A stretch of 64,000 bases of DNA, taken from positions 1-64,000 of the forward strand of contig JBEWZL010000166.1 of assembly GCA_045837725.1 (NCBI GenBank), read 5' to 3'. Positions within the stretch are counted from its first letter, which is position 1; every line of letters starts with the position of its first letter. The DNA is from Vermamoeba vermiformis (taxonomy: Eukaryota; Tubulinea; Echinamoebida). Shown piece after piece: positions 39,900 through 50,496 of the stretch. The notes below the pieces were generated by a model. The model had not been told where the DNA came from. It saw only the letters and a program-made list of their open reading frames with translations, and ran no database searches. Position numbers and translations under genes: made by a program.

Positions 39900-42158
39900 A
39901 TGGATCCATCGCACAGAGTCTTTGCAAGATTTTCCAGATCAACGCAACCAATGGAAGATTTATTGCCAGAAATAACATTAAAAATATTTTATTATATTCC
40001 ATTTCGTCTTAGTCTAAGGACAGTCGCGTTAGTTAGCAAGAAATGGCTCGATCTGCTCAAAATTACCAAAAATTCGAATTTAATGACAGTTGACCTCAGA
40101 AATACCAATTATTCATTTTATCAATATAAAATAATAGCAGCAAAATATAATATTGAACAATTGGTCATTTCACATCTGGGAGATTCGCTTTTTCCTTTAG
40201 CAGCACTTATCAACGCTTCGCCAGCACTCAATACGCTAGCAATTGGCAGATCAACAAACGGTGGATTATTTGAAAACATTATGTGCCAAGGAAGAACCAT
40301 TCCAAAAATTTTCTTAGTGTTGGAGCAGATGCGATCAAAATTATCCTTCAGCAAAATTAGACGACTAGAGATCCCTTCTCACTTGCTTTCAATATTACGT
40401 ATATTTCCCAACGTACGACAGCTCAAATTTGACATGCTAGAGTCTCTTTTTTCGGAGGACGATGACACGTGTCAAAACCAAAACTTAGGACCATTTGAAA
40501 GCGTCAAAGAAATTGACACGCGAGTATACGAATACGAAGAAGTAGACTTCAAGCATTTGAAAACAATATTTCCTAATTTGGAAACGTTGCATTTAAGTAC
40601 TAATGACAGCGAAGAGATTGAAAATAAGTGCAAAGGCATAGTGACAGTACATTGCAAAAATATCAGTCTGTTTCCGAGGACACTGAATCAGCAATTCAGT
40701 GAACGAAGTTATGCGGAATATTTTTTCAGAAATGGAGAAACTCCGTTCGTCTCTTTGTTTAAGAGCCGAGGGCCCTCAGCTTCAGACGTCGAAGAATTTT
40801 TGCAAAGACATTCGTTTTTGACAGCAGAGTACGAATCAGATTTTTCAGCACGTGACAGAGAAGTAGTTTTTCCGTCGGAAAGCGAACTTTATGACGTCAC
40901 TCAAGTGACGCCACCATTACTACAAAATCTCCCAGCGGAGATACAAGCCGTATTACACAAGCACAATATTATTCCACCAGCATTGCTCAAAGAACGACCC
41001 AAACCTGCAAATGATTTAATGAAACTAGGAAGCATACAACCTCCGACCGAAGAATTCAATCCGATACTGCAATGGCATGCCAAAATTAGCAATAATAATA
41101 ATCCTCCAACGGACGAGGACGATGAAGCGGAAAAATTTTGGAAGAAACTTGCGGCATTATCGAATTCACTCGTCATAAGTGATATTTTGGGCCACGTGAC
41201 AGAGCTTAAAAACTGGCCAATTAGAAACTATTCGGACCTGCAAATATTTGCAAAGTTTCTGTATCCAATGTCAATGGTGGAGCCTTTATTTGAAGAAGTT
41301 TATTCCGTCATCGGCAAAGAAACATTAGCAAAGTTAATTAATACACGAATGTCTGGTGTAACGGTCATTCATTACTTTGTAGTGCGTGGACTGAATGTAG
41401 AGTGGGATTTGATAGCTGATTTAGTTGATTGGAGCATCGAAGATGACGATGGACGTAATGCCGCAACATTGGCATTCTTGGTTGGAGAACACGGATTATG
41501 TCAGAAATTTCTACAATTTGGTGTGAAACTGCAAATAGAACATATACTTTCATCGTCATACTTGCAATATTATAAGTGTGGCTATGATACGATGGATTCT
41601 GAAGCAGTAGTCAGCGATGCGGATCTCAAAAGATGGGTCTTCTCGTACACAATCAAAGAAAAGAATTCAGAGAAAATTAACAAAAGCATTGACTACATAA
41701 TCAATCGATTGAAATTAACGGAGCAAGATATTCTGACAATAATGAACTGTCACGTGACTGCAGCAGGTCAGTTGGCGTTAGTTTTGCATCTGAAACATCA
41801 CCACGAACTAGACCTTAACAAGCGTGATAATAATAATGAAACAACGCTGCAAGTAGCAATTAATTCGAAGAATTTCAGCGCAGTCAATTTTGCGCTAACT
41901 TACGGAGCTGATCCAAATCTGGAGATCGCAGATGGAATGTCCCCATTAGTTTATCTTTGCAATACGCCATTTAATAGTGACCAAGACATGATATTCTTTC
42001 ATCTAACAATGGATGCGTTGGTTGCACTAGGCGCTGATATTCAAAAAGTCTATCAGAATCAGCATGGCGAGAAATTGAACCTGATAGAAGTCGCGCAGCG
42101 AGCGGGCAATCCAATTGAATCAATAGTGCATTATATTAACAAATCAATGAAGAAGTAG
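39900..42158 (+). CDS. F-box + ankyrin-repeat protein, single exon
   Basis: 752 aa without introns, unlike its intron-rich neighbours. The F-box is at residues ~17-55 (MEDLLPEITLKIFYYIP, VALVSKKWLDLLK). Leucine-rich-like sequence follows (LVISHLGDSLFPLAALINAS, IRRLEIPSHLLSILRIFPNV, KTIFPNLETLHLS). The C-terminal third has ankyrin-like repeats: LDLNKRDNNNETTLQVAINS, NFALTYGADPNLEIADGMSP and DALVALGADIQKVYQNQHG. It is likely a substrate adaptor of an SCF ubiquitin ligase. One TGACACGTGTCA palindrome (40463-40474) sits inside the coding sequence, as codons for DDDTCQ. The lack of introns suggests retroposition or recent birth. Confidence 0.85.
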   Translation: MDPSHRVFARFSRSTQPMEDLLPEITLKIFYYIPFRLSLRTVALVSKKWLDLLKITKNSNLMTVDLRNTNYSFYQYKIIAAKYNIEQLVISHLGDSLFPLAALINASPALNTLAIGRSTNGGLFENIMCQGRTIPKIFLVLEQMRSKLSFSKIRRLEIPSHLLSILRIFPNVRQLKFDMLESLFSEDDDTCQNQNLGPFESVKEIDTRVYEYEEVDFKHLKTIFPNLETLHLSTNDSEEIENKCKGIVTVHCKNISLFPRTLNQQFSERSYAEYFFRNGETPFVSLFKSRGPSASDVEEFLQRHSFLTAEYESDFSARDREVVFPSESELYDVTQVTPPLLQNLPAEIQAVLHKHNIIPPALLKERPKPANDLMKLGSIQPPTEEFNPILQWHAKISNNNNPPTDEDDEAEKFWKKLAALSNSLVISDILGHVTELKNWPIRNYSDLQIFAKFLYPMSMVEPLFEEVYSVIGKETLAKLINTRMSGVTVIHYFVVRGLNVEWDLIADLVDWSIEDDDGRNAATLAFLVGEHGLCQKFLQFGVKLQIEHILSSSYLQYYKCGYDTMDSEAVVSDADLKRWVFSYTIKEKNSEKINKSIDYIINRLKLTEQDILTIMNCHVTAAGQLALVLHLKHHHELDLNKRDNNNETTLQVAINSKNFSAVNFALTYGADPNLEIADGMSPLVYLCNTPFNSDQDMIFFHLTMDALVALGADIQKVYQNQHGEKLNLIEVAQRAGNPIESIVHYINKSMKK
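40463..40474. repeat. TGACACGTGTCA palindrome inside coding sequence
   Basis: Perfect copy read as part of the Asp-Asp-Asp-Thr-Cys-Gln stretch of the single-exon F-box/ankyrin gene; the only copy that is not intronic. Confidence 0.7.
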
Positions 42159-42475
42159 ATGGCAAGAGGTAATTAATTTTATTGCCATTTTATTACCGCC
42201 AAAATCGCTTATCATTATTTTCGATAGCCCAGAAATGGCATTACTACCGTTACGACACTCCGCCGACGACAGGGAGGCTTTTGAAATTCCTGATAACGGC
42301 TCACCCAGTATTAAAATATGAAACCTTGGATAATAAAAGATTTTCATTTGCTTTTCTTTGGATTTTTTGACTGCCGAGGAAGCAGATGGACACAACAGAA
42401 GACAGGTGTTAAAAAAATAATACTCCGTTGTGAAATACTTACAGCAGTGCCCAGGATAAACAAAGAGCAACTAGG

Positions 42476-45400
42476 ATGGAGGCATCCACGAGGTTAAGCC
42501 TCATCTGCCTTTTAATACTAGCTCTTGGTGGTGCTATTCAATCCAAGTATGTAATTAATGTTTAATAATATTTTTATATTATATGCTTTGAAGAGTTTTA
42601 AATGCGCTTGTGGTCTGATCTTATTTATTGGCAGAGCAGAAATAATTTTGGAAAATTCCAACGCTCGATTTACCTTCGACGAGAATGATTTTGGACTTGT
42701 TGCACTCGAATTTAAACAAAATGGGCAGTATTTTAATTTTTTGAACGATTCTTCGTCTCAACCAATTTGGGCGCTTCACTTTCGGGACGAGCAAGGCGTT
42801 GAATATGTAATAACCAATGATTTTGTTAATAATTAATTCATTATAATCTATTTATTAGGTTGTTGATGGCTCAGATACGACAGAACAGCGGATGTACGAA
42901 ATCCAAACCCGCAACTCGACATCATCTTTATATTTAAATTGGATAAACACACGTACGTATACTATCATATTAAAAAAAGTTCTATATATCAAATTGACAC
43001 TATTTAAAGAGATTCCCGATGTTAACTTGCCGGTGAATGTCTCGGTCGAGATCCAATTACTTCCTGTTGGCTTAATTGAGAGCAAAATAACTATAGTACG
43101 TATTTAAAAATTCCTAGGTATAAGTTTTTTCTTAATATTCGAGTATAGGGAGCTGTTGGTGGAGAATTGGCCTTAAACCATTATTTCTTTTTCATCGTTA
43201 CAAATATCGGAACCAAAAATTCTTCGCAAGACACTGCTATTGTTCCTGGAGGTAATACCATATATAGTATAATTATTTAGTTTTAGGATGCTAATTTTTT
43301 GATAGAACTTGGATTCAAGAATCAAGATCCGAAAGGCTTTTGGTGGTCAGCACGATACCCTTCAGGACCAGCTTCAATGCCTTTTATGTTGTTCCATCAT
43401 AAGATTAATAGCACAGTCGATCATATTAATGTCAATTGCTCACGTGGTCTTGGACTGTTCTACGCGGCTCTCGAACCACATCCATCACAAAAAGACTTCA
43501 ACATTTACCCGACCTCGCTAGGTAATATTATTATAGTATTTAATTAATTCTATTATAATATTTTTCATATGATTAGGCTTGCAAATGAGCGTACGACAAT
43601 ATCCTGAAAATAATATTTTGCCGCACAACAAAAAGATAGAGTCGCAAGTGAGATTTGTCATAGGTAATCATATAATAATAATTAATATCGTTATTTTTAT
43701 AATATTTAATATGATTTGTTAATTAGGACCTTATTGTGGAGACTGGTGGGATGGTGCGCAGATCTATCGAAGTTGGGGTATAAAAAACGCTCCGTGGACA
43801 AGGTACGTGACTCGCAAATGACATTTTGTATAGAAGCCATCGGATATAGTATAGGACAATAGGAAATAGTTAATATTGATTATTTAGTGCTGGTCCGATC
43901 AAGTACCGAAGTGACATCCCGCAGTGGTACAAAGATACGACACTGTGGATTAATTCCCATTGGATTCCCGGAAATTTAAACAATTCACTAGGTAATTAAT
44001 TAACCTACTATATTTATTATGACGTTCAGTCCGGAGAACAAAAGTTGTATATCCGATCTTCGACATCCGATCTAGTGTTCAACTTAGCTCATATTTTTGT
44101 TAATGATAGGGCTATATTAATGTTGTATTATTTATAGGCAATCCTAATATTATCGAAGCAAATGTAAACAAATTTATTGACGCGATCAGCCCGTCAAAGT
44201 ATTTCAACGCATCCACTGTGGCATTTCATTGGTACGTCTGGCATCAAGTGGCATGGCAAACAAATTACCCCCACTATTTTCCCGCAAAAGATGGGTTCAG
44301 AGAAGTCACGCAAAAATTGCAACAACAAGGTACATCCGGATCGCAAAAATTCAATTTTTTTCCTAATAATATTTTAGGCATTAAAGTGTTTCCATATATT
44401 AACGGTCGTGTATATGACATTAATAACCAATCGTGGAGTCATGACGAAGCCGAGAGCCACTGCTGCAAAATGAGTGCGGCAAGATCCAAGCCGTTACGCG
44501 TCCCTGTACAGCTCGAATCATATTCTAATAATCAATATTGGGCCATTATGTGTCCTTCAACACCTTTTTGGCAAGACAAGCTCACGTAAGTAATCACGTC
44601 TAATTAACGGAGAAAATAATTATCCAACCACATCCAGCTCTCTGACCGTTGGCCTAACTAATGACTATAAGACGAATGGTGTATATATCGATCAAGTAAG
44701 CCCTTACTATTATAGTAAATGTCAAAAAAAATTAACATTTGATGCAATAGTTGGCGTCAAAAGATCCAGTACTTTGTTTCGATCCGCACCACAATCACCC
44801 GCAAGGCGGTGGATCATACTGGGTAAGTATAGCAATAATATAATTAGATATTGCGCATTTATTAATTACTATTGATACTACACTACAGACGGACGGATAC
44901 AACAGAGCCCTGAAGAGAATCAGATCCGCCATGTCCAAGACAGCCGTGTTGACTTCAGAATCAAATGCTGAAGTGTATATGAAGTATATTGATGGATTCT
45001 TAGTCATTGGTGGCTATCATAATTGTCCTATGGTACGCAACCTGTAATATACCCTTTTTTAGTTTCGGCCGGATCCAGCCAGAACTGAACGGTGCTTTTA
45101 CCTTTTAATTCTCAGAATTTTAATTGATATGTTTAACTTCGCTTTTTAGATCCCATTGTTCCAAGCAGTCTATTCAGACTACGCTATCACCTTCGGCAGA
45201 TATTTTCAGGCCAGCAACTCCAAGACTCAATTCACCCAGATGATGGCACAAGTAAGGTTAAATATTATATATATAATAGTATTATTACAGTATTCGTTTA
45301 ACGTGAAAAAAATCGTGAAAATTTTAAGGTGGATCTTGCGAAGGCTAATTTTTATTTTGCACAGATGTTTGTCTACGGATCTCAGACTTGGATGGTTTGC

Positions 45401-45950
45401 GCTTGACGGCAGCGATGGATTATTACCATTTTTGGCAAATGAGACGAACTTCAAGTACATGGATTACGTGTCAAACTTGACGCGGTTCAGAACACTAGGC
45501 GCGGAGTATCTTTTGTACGGACGATTGATGCGACCATTAGATACTACACCCCAAGACATTGGTATTATAGACAAGCATTGTTTTGCAAAAATTGCAATTG
45601 CTGTTTGGCGATCTCAAGGCGGAGATCTAGGTAAGTCACATCCAATAATTCCGCCGGACACCTAAAATTCATTTAAACACCTCAATATTGCTCAAAATAT
45701 TATGTTATTATACTTATAACTTATTTTAGCCATATTCGCGGTCAATGGAAGAACTTCTGTCGAAAATTTTGAGTGGACGATGGATGTGGTACAAGATTAC
45801 GGCTTAGACAGAGCTAGGAGCTACATATTGCAAGAAATTCATATTGATGGTACTAGTAGCGTCATTGGACAGTTTAGTTCATCACAAGTGAGCGGATCCA
45901 TTCAAATCGCCCCTATGCAGATCCGATTTTATCGAATATTACCAAATTAG
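42476..45950 (+). CDS. Secreted glycoside-hydrolase-like protein (DUF6259-like), possible frameshift
   Basis: Signal peptide in exon 1 (TRLSLICLLILALGGAIQS). A beta-sandwich comes first (ILENSNARFTFDENDFGLVAL), then a TIM-barrel part: GYGDWWDG-like GPYCGDWWDGAQIYRSWGIK, TTLWINSHWIPGN, FHWYVWHQVAWQTNYPHYFP, GIKVFPYINGRVYD, NGVYIDQLASKDPVLCFD, AVLTSESNAEVYM and FLVIGGYHN. D and E in YIDQ and SESN are candidate catalytic acids (inference). The C-terminus is beta-rich. DUF6259 proteins are mainly bacterial. At about 45386 the frame VDLAKANFYFAQMFVYGSQ would have to shift by one base to continue as LGWFALDGSDG. A 39-nt intron alternative keeps frame but gives implausible sequence. About 16 exons. 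Confidence 0.75.
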
Positions 45951-46045
45951 GGCAACAAATAGAATATAAACAATGACAAGTAAGCAAAAAATTATCCATA
46001 TTTTGTTCAATCAACGAGAAATTGTAGTTAATTCGCAATTTATTA

Positions 46046-47791
46046 TTACTTTGTACATTTTTCGACGAGCAGATCTGCATGCTCAGGCTTAATTCCAGTT
46101 ATCGCGTAACTATTGTTCGCGTTATTTCTAATTTGTTCTTGGAATTGTGTTAATAATTTACCAGCCCAGGTGTCTTGTCCCCAAGAAAGTGTCTTGTACA
46201 TGTTATGGAAATGGTACGCATAAGCGCCGTCCCAAAATTTAAATTCTCCGTTAACTTTGCTAAATAAGTACGCGAATCTACAGTAATAATAATAATCGTT
46301 AATTATGAGACAGACGTTTATAAAAAAAATGCGAAATTTTAAAATTGAGATCTGCATCCGGTAAGAAAACGTTAAAAAATGTTGTATATTTAAATTACGT
46401 ACCTATCATAAGGCAAGTTATTCTTGGCGCTAGCTTTTTCAACGATGTTCCAAACTGGATCGAAGTAAGCAGCTGGATAAAGAACCACAGGCAGATCCTG
46501 CTCGATGATAATTTCGTATAATTTCCACGGATGAAAATTGTTTTTTCTGCCAATAATGCGCTGAAACATTGTTTTAACGGATTTGCCGCCTCGTTGCAAC
46601 GAAAATACTGCCGTGTTCATCTTGCCCGCTTGCGCAGCCCACAAGTACGCAAATTCATTTTGCTAATATAAACCGTACGTTAGTATTTATCAACCACTGT
46701 ATTTTCCAGTCAAAATTTTGGGATCCAAAAAAACAGATCCGGATTTCGCAATGTTTGAGTATGAAAGTGCAATGCTTGCGTCGAATAAATCAAAGGGGAA
46801 TTCGTAATGAGTATGAGCGTTAGATATGAGCACATAGCTTACCATAAAAGTGTGCATTGGTCGCAAGAAAATGACATCCACATCCACGTACATTCCGCCG
46901 TACTTGTACAATATTAACATGCGCACTAAATCACCCCACAACGCTCCTTTAGCATCTAACAGACCAATCACATCCTGTTTTTGCTTCTCGTCAGTAATTT
47001 TTGACAGATCCAATGGCGTGTCCTGACAAAAAAATTAACCGTTAAAAGCAATTATTAATGAAAATCAATTCGGTGGAATTAATTATAGAATTATTGAGCA
47101 ATGTAACTAACTAACATAGACGTACCTTTGCGAGATCAGACAAATTGAAACATTTGAAATAAATATTCGGATGATCCGTAAACGGAGCCAACATTGGATT
47201 CGACGTAAAATTTTCATATTGTCGTGCTTCTAGCCAATAAATCAATACGGATTTGTTCAAGTCTTGCGTGGCCAAGTACGAGTAAAGCAAGAACTGATGA
47301 ACAGGTACCATTTCGCCGGTCCAAGCAGTATGAAATACGGTCAATTCGTCGCTAATATTTCTAATTTGCATTGGCTCATGATTTCGAAGAAAATTTAAGC
47401 ACTTGGTAGTGTCGTTGTTGGGACAATCTATCAACAGGTCAGATGAGTGTCCAAAAGGTGTCATTAGCATATCTTCCCAAGGATTAAGTGGTGTATTAAT
47501 TGGTGCATTTTCGGACGAATTGTTAACCGGATTCAGTACTTGTTGCAACGAATCCTCTTCAGGATCCAACCAAAACCTTGAAAAAATAAATAAGTATTTA
47601 CTTGTCCGTATTTCGGAACGTTAAATAACATTCTTAATGATAGAATCATTAAATACACTGGTCTTATAAGATGTCATTAACTCCGGATCGACATCCTACC
47701 TAGATGAGTTCGTTCGTACGAGCACAATAGCTAGGAAAACAAGCATAACAATGAGGGCACCGCGCAGTGCAGTTGCTCGCGTTGGCCTCAT
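46046..47791 (-). CDS. Golgi-type II glycosyltransferase with DxD motif, copy 1
   Basis: Starts MRPTRATALRG; GALIVMLVFLAIVLV is a signal anchor, giving a type II lumenal enzyme. FHTAWTGEMVPVHQFLLYSY and YWLEARQYENF are followed, after an intron, by DTPLDLSKITDE, LWGDLVRMLILYKYGGMYVDVDVIFLRP; YVDVDV contains the DxD metal/nucleotide-sugar motif and GDLVRxxxLYKYGG is typical of GT32-like (Gly_transf_sug, alpha-1,4-transferase) enzymes. The last exons hold NFHPWKLYEIII, LYPAAYFDPVW and GAYAYHFHNMYKTLSWG. Donor and acceptor sugars are unknown. A longer frame opens upstream (47971) but a T-rich acceptor (TTTCAG) lies in it, so a 5' UTR intron is likelier. Tandem paralog at 48192-50044. Confidence 0.85.
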
Positions 47792-48191
47792 ATTGCGTCG
47801 TGCTGACAACAACTGAAACAGAATAAAACAAGAAATTGCTGTTGGTTCACAACCCATGAAATCACTACTGGTCTCAAAGTGCCGAGAACCTCGATCGTTC
47901 AGATACAATTTATTATTATAGATTGCCAGGATTGCAAGCATTACGTTGCGGTCAAAATATTCCCATGACATTTCAGATCCAAGATCTGAAAGCGGATCAA
48001 TTATTCAACAAGCTATTAACAACTTGAAGCGTTTGTAGCAATAGTTATTCAAGTACACCTCTATTTCATAATAATCCCTCGCGTGATAAGTGTTTCAAAA
48101 GTGTCATTTGTCCATCTAGATGTAGCTCGGCGACCACTTCATTTGATCAAATTTGTCTCCGTACGGTCGAAATATGCTACATGTTGTTTAT
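47792..48191. other. Spacer between the two glycosyltransferase genes
   Basis: Contains the probable 5' leader (and leader intron) of copy 1 and the 3' flank of copy 2. No other gene seen. Confidence 0.45.
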
Positions 48192-50044
48192 TTATTTACA
48201 TTCGCTGATGAGCAATTCATCGTTCTCTTTTCGCCAGAACTTGATCTGGTTTTTCCTCGGCATCCGCATGAATTTATCTTTCCATTTTCGCTCTACGACG
48301 CCAGCCCAACTATCAGCGGTCCAATTTGTAGCTTCGTACATATTATGGAAATGATTGGCGTACGCGCCACCCCAGAACGAGGTCCTGGTTAAATTCGCTT
48401 GGTTGAATAGCCCAGGAAACCTGTAAATAAGCATTAATATTGTCATTCGAATGATATACACATAATTTTATATTATAATAATCAATAGGACGCCTAGAAA
48501 TTTTTGAATGAAATTTCGTTCGTAGATGTGCTGATCCAGATCGTTGAAATAATGATTTAAATACGTACTTTGCGTAAGGATTATCATCCAGCGGACTAAA
48601 TCTGTCGGAAATAGCCCACACCGGGTCAAAAAACGTTGATGGATAAATAATCAAGGGCAATGTTCTATTCATGACGGCTTCCATCAACTTGTGCGGATGA
48701 AAATTATCCTTCTTTTGCGTGACAATGTAGTCGAATAGTTCGTTAATTACGTGACCACGTGCTTTTAAGCCTAACACCGCTGTGTTCAGACTGGCAAAAG
48801 CCTGACCACGTGTAGGCGAATTCATTGGCCTGAGGTGAGTAATTAGAATCGGTAAATACACTGTAAATGCACCGTAAATACTATAAAAAAATGCCTGAAG
48901 AGGAAATTTAGACGACTAATTTGTTAATTCAAGAAAATTACAGTTGTTCTTTTTTTGCGCAAAAAAATAAAATTTTAAATATGACCATGCAATGTCATAT
49001 TGGATACCTGATGTTGTATTGCAATAATATAGTATACGGTATATAAGTTTATCAATTTCAGAAACTTACCATTAATGGCTCGAAAGATCTGAGAAACATC
49101 ACATCCACGTCAACATAAATTCCTCCATATTTGTACAAAATAAGCATGCGGAACAAGTCACCAGACAATGGTCCATATAATACATTAAGCAGCTTCATAA
49201 TATGGTCCTTGTTTGTCTCCATGGTCGATAGCTGGATCCAGCGGTGTTCCCTACATTGCCAAAATATTAGTCTTATTCTAATACTATAGTCTATTATATT
49301 ATTATAATTATACTCACACTGGCAAGATCAGTGATATTATAGCACTTAAATACGATGTTTGAGTGTTTTAAAAATGGCGCCAAAAGTGAGCTGTTCATCG
49401 AGCTGGCGAAAGTCGCTTGATCGATCCAATAAATTAAAATTGTGCGAGATAAATTCTGCGTGGCTACAAATGAGTATAATAAGAACTGATGCATCGGAGA
49501 AATTTTGCCTCGCCACGCTGTGTGAATGATCAACGTTTCGTTATCGTTTAGTAGTCTCCTTGGCGGTGTTTGTCGTAAAAATTGAAGGCACTTGGTAACA
49601 TTACTAATTGGGCAATTTTTTTGGACTTCTTCGATGGTGCCGTACGGCGTGATTAGCGGATCTTCGCCAGTCAAATATTCTACAACAATTTCTGGAGAGA
49701 TATCAAGGTCAGCATCGTCATCTACAATATTAGCCGCCTCATCCGTCCATCCATTGGAGCTAAGATAATAAAATCAGCTTTTAATTATTATTAATTGCAT
49801 TTTGATAAACGATCGGATTCATTTATTATCGAAATTAAAAGGAAAAAAAGATCAATTCCGACTTCTAGCAAAGTATACGTGTAATTTATGATAATGAAAT
49901 TTGGTTTTTTAATTATTACCTGAGTAGTTGTGGATTCAAGCGAATAAAAAGAACAAATAAGAATACGACTCCAACAACAATGACAACCCGAAGCAAGCTT
50001 AGTCTTAATATCAGGTTACTAATAGGACATTTGCTTTCTTCCAT
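48192..50044 (-). CDS. Golgi-type II glycosyltransferase with DxD motif, copy 2, possibly frame-broken
   Basis: Paralog of the upstream neighbour. Start MEESKCPISNLILRLSLLRV at 50044, with the anchor VVIVVGVVFLFVLFIRL. Shared blocks: IIHTAWRGKISPMHQFLLYS, ILIYWIDQATF, FKCYNITDLAS, GDLFRMLILYKYGGIYVDVDVMFLRS (DxD), NFHPHKLMEAVM, IIYPSTFFDPVWAIS and FWGGAYANHFHNMYEATNW. Around 49231-49238 the frame changes by one base: the exon opens SGTPLD in one frame, while LSTMETNKDHIMKLLNV, which aligns with LSKITDEKQ of copy 1, is in another. This is either a single-base assembly error or a broken copy. Everything else, including the splice sites, matches copy 1. Confidence 0.72.
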
Positions 50045-50496
50045 TGACGACACAGTAAAATAATAACGCCATTCGCCAATTTCTGAAACGCCAAAAAAGC
50101 GAAATCTCCACAATTACGTTGCATTTCTATGAGAATCATAATTAATGTCGGTGATCATAGCGAGTAGAGCCCGCTTGGTTGCAGTTTAATTCCAGCAGAC
50201 TAGTTGCGTATTTGTCACTTGCCAAAAAAGCGAATCCGTCGGAACAAAGAGGTAGTTCTATTTAAAATTTAATTGGAGTGCTATACTGTGCAATAAGAGG
50301 CACAACAACTTTACTATATGACTACGGAGAGACGGCTACTATTAACCTGACTTTACTAGAGTTGGATCCACCAGTCATCCTCGGATCAAGCCCAGCGAGC
50401 CTCCGTCGTAGTTGACCTACTCTTAAAAAAATACCTTTACTAATTAATTAAAAGTAACTAATTATTACTTCAGTGGCTAGTATTTGCGTACAATGT
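50045..50496. other. Intergenic region
   Basis: Promoter side of glycosyltransferase copy 2 and 3' flank of the ankyrin+F-box+WD40 gene. No gene or motif recognised. Confidence 0.5.

Noticed and set aside
39900-42158. Whether the intronless F-box/ankyrin gene is a viral or retroviral gene
   Set aside because: No capsid, polymerase, integrase or terminal repeats nearby; a host single-exon or retroposed gene explains it.
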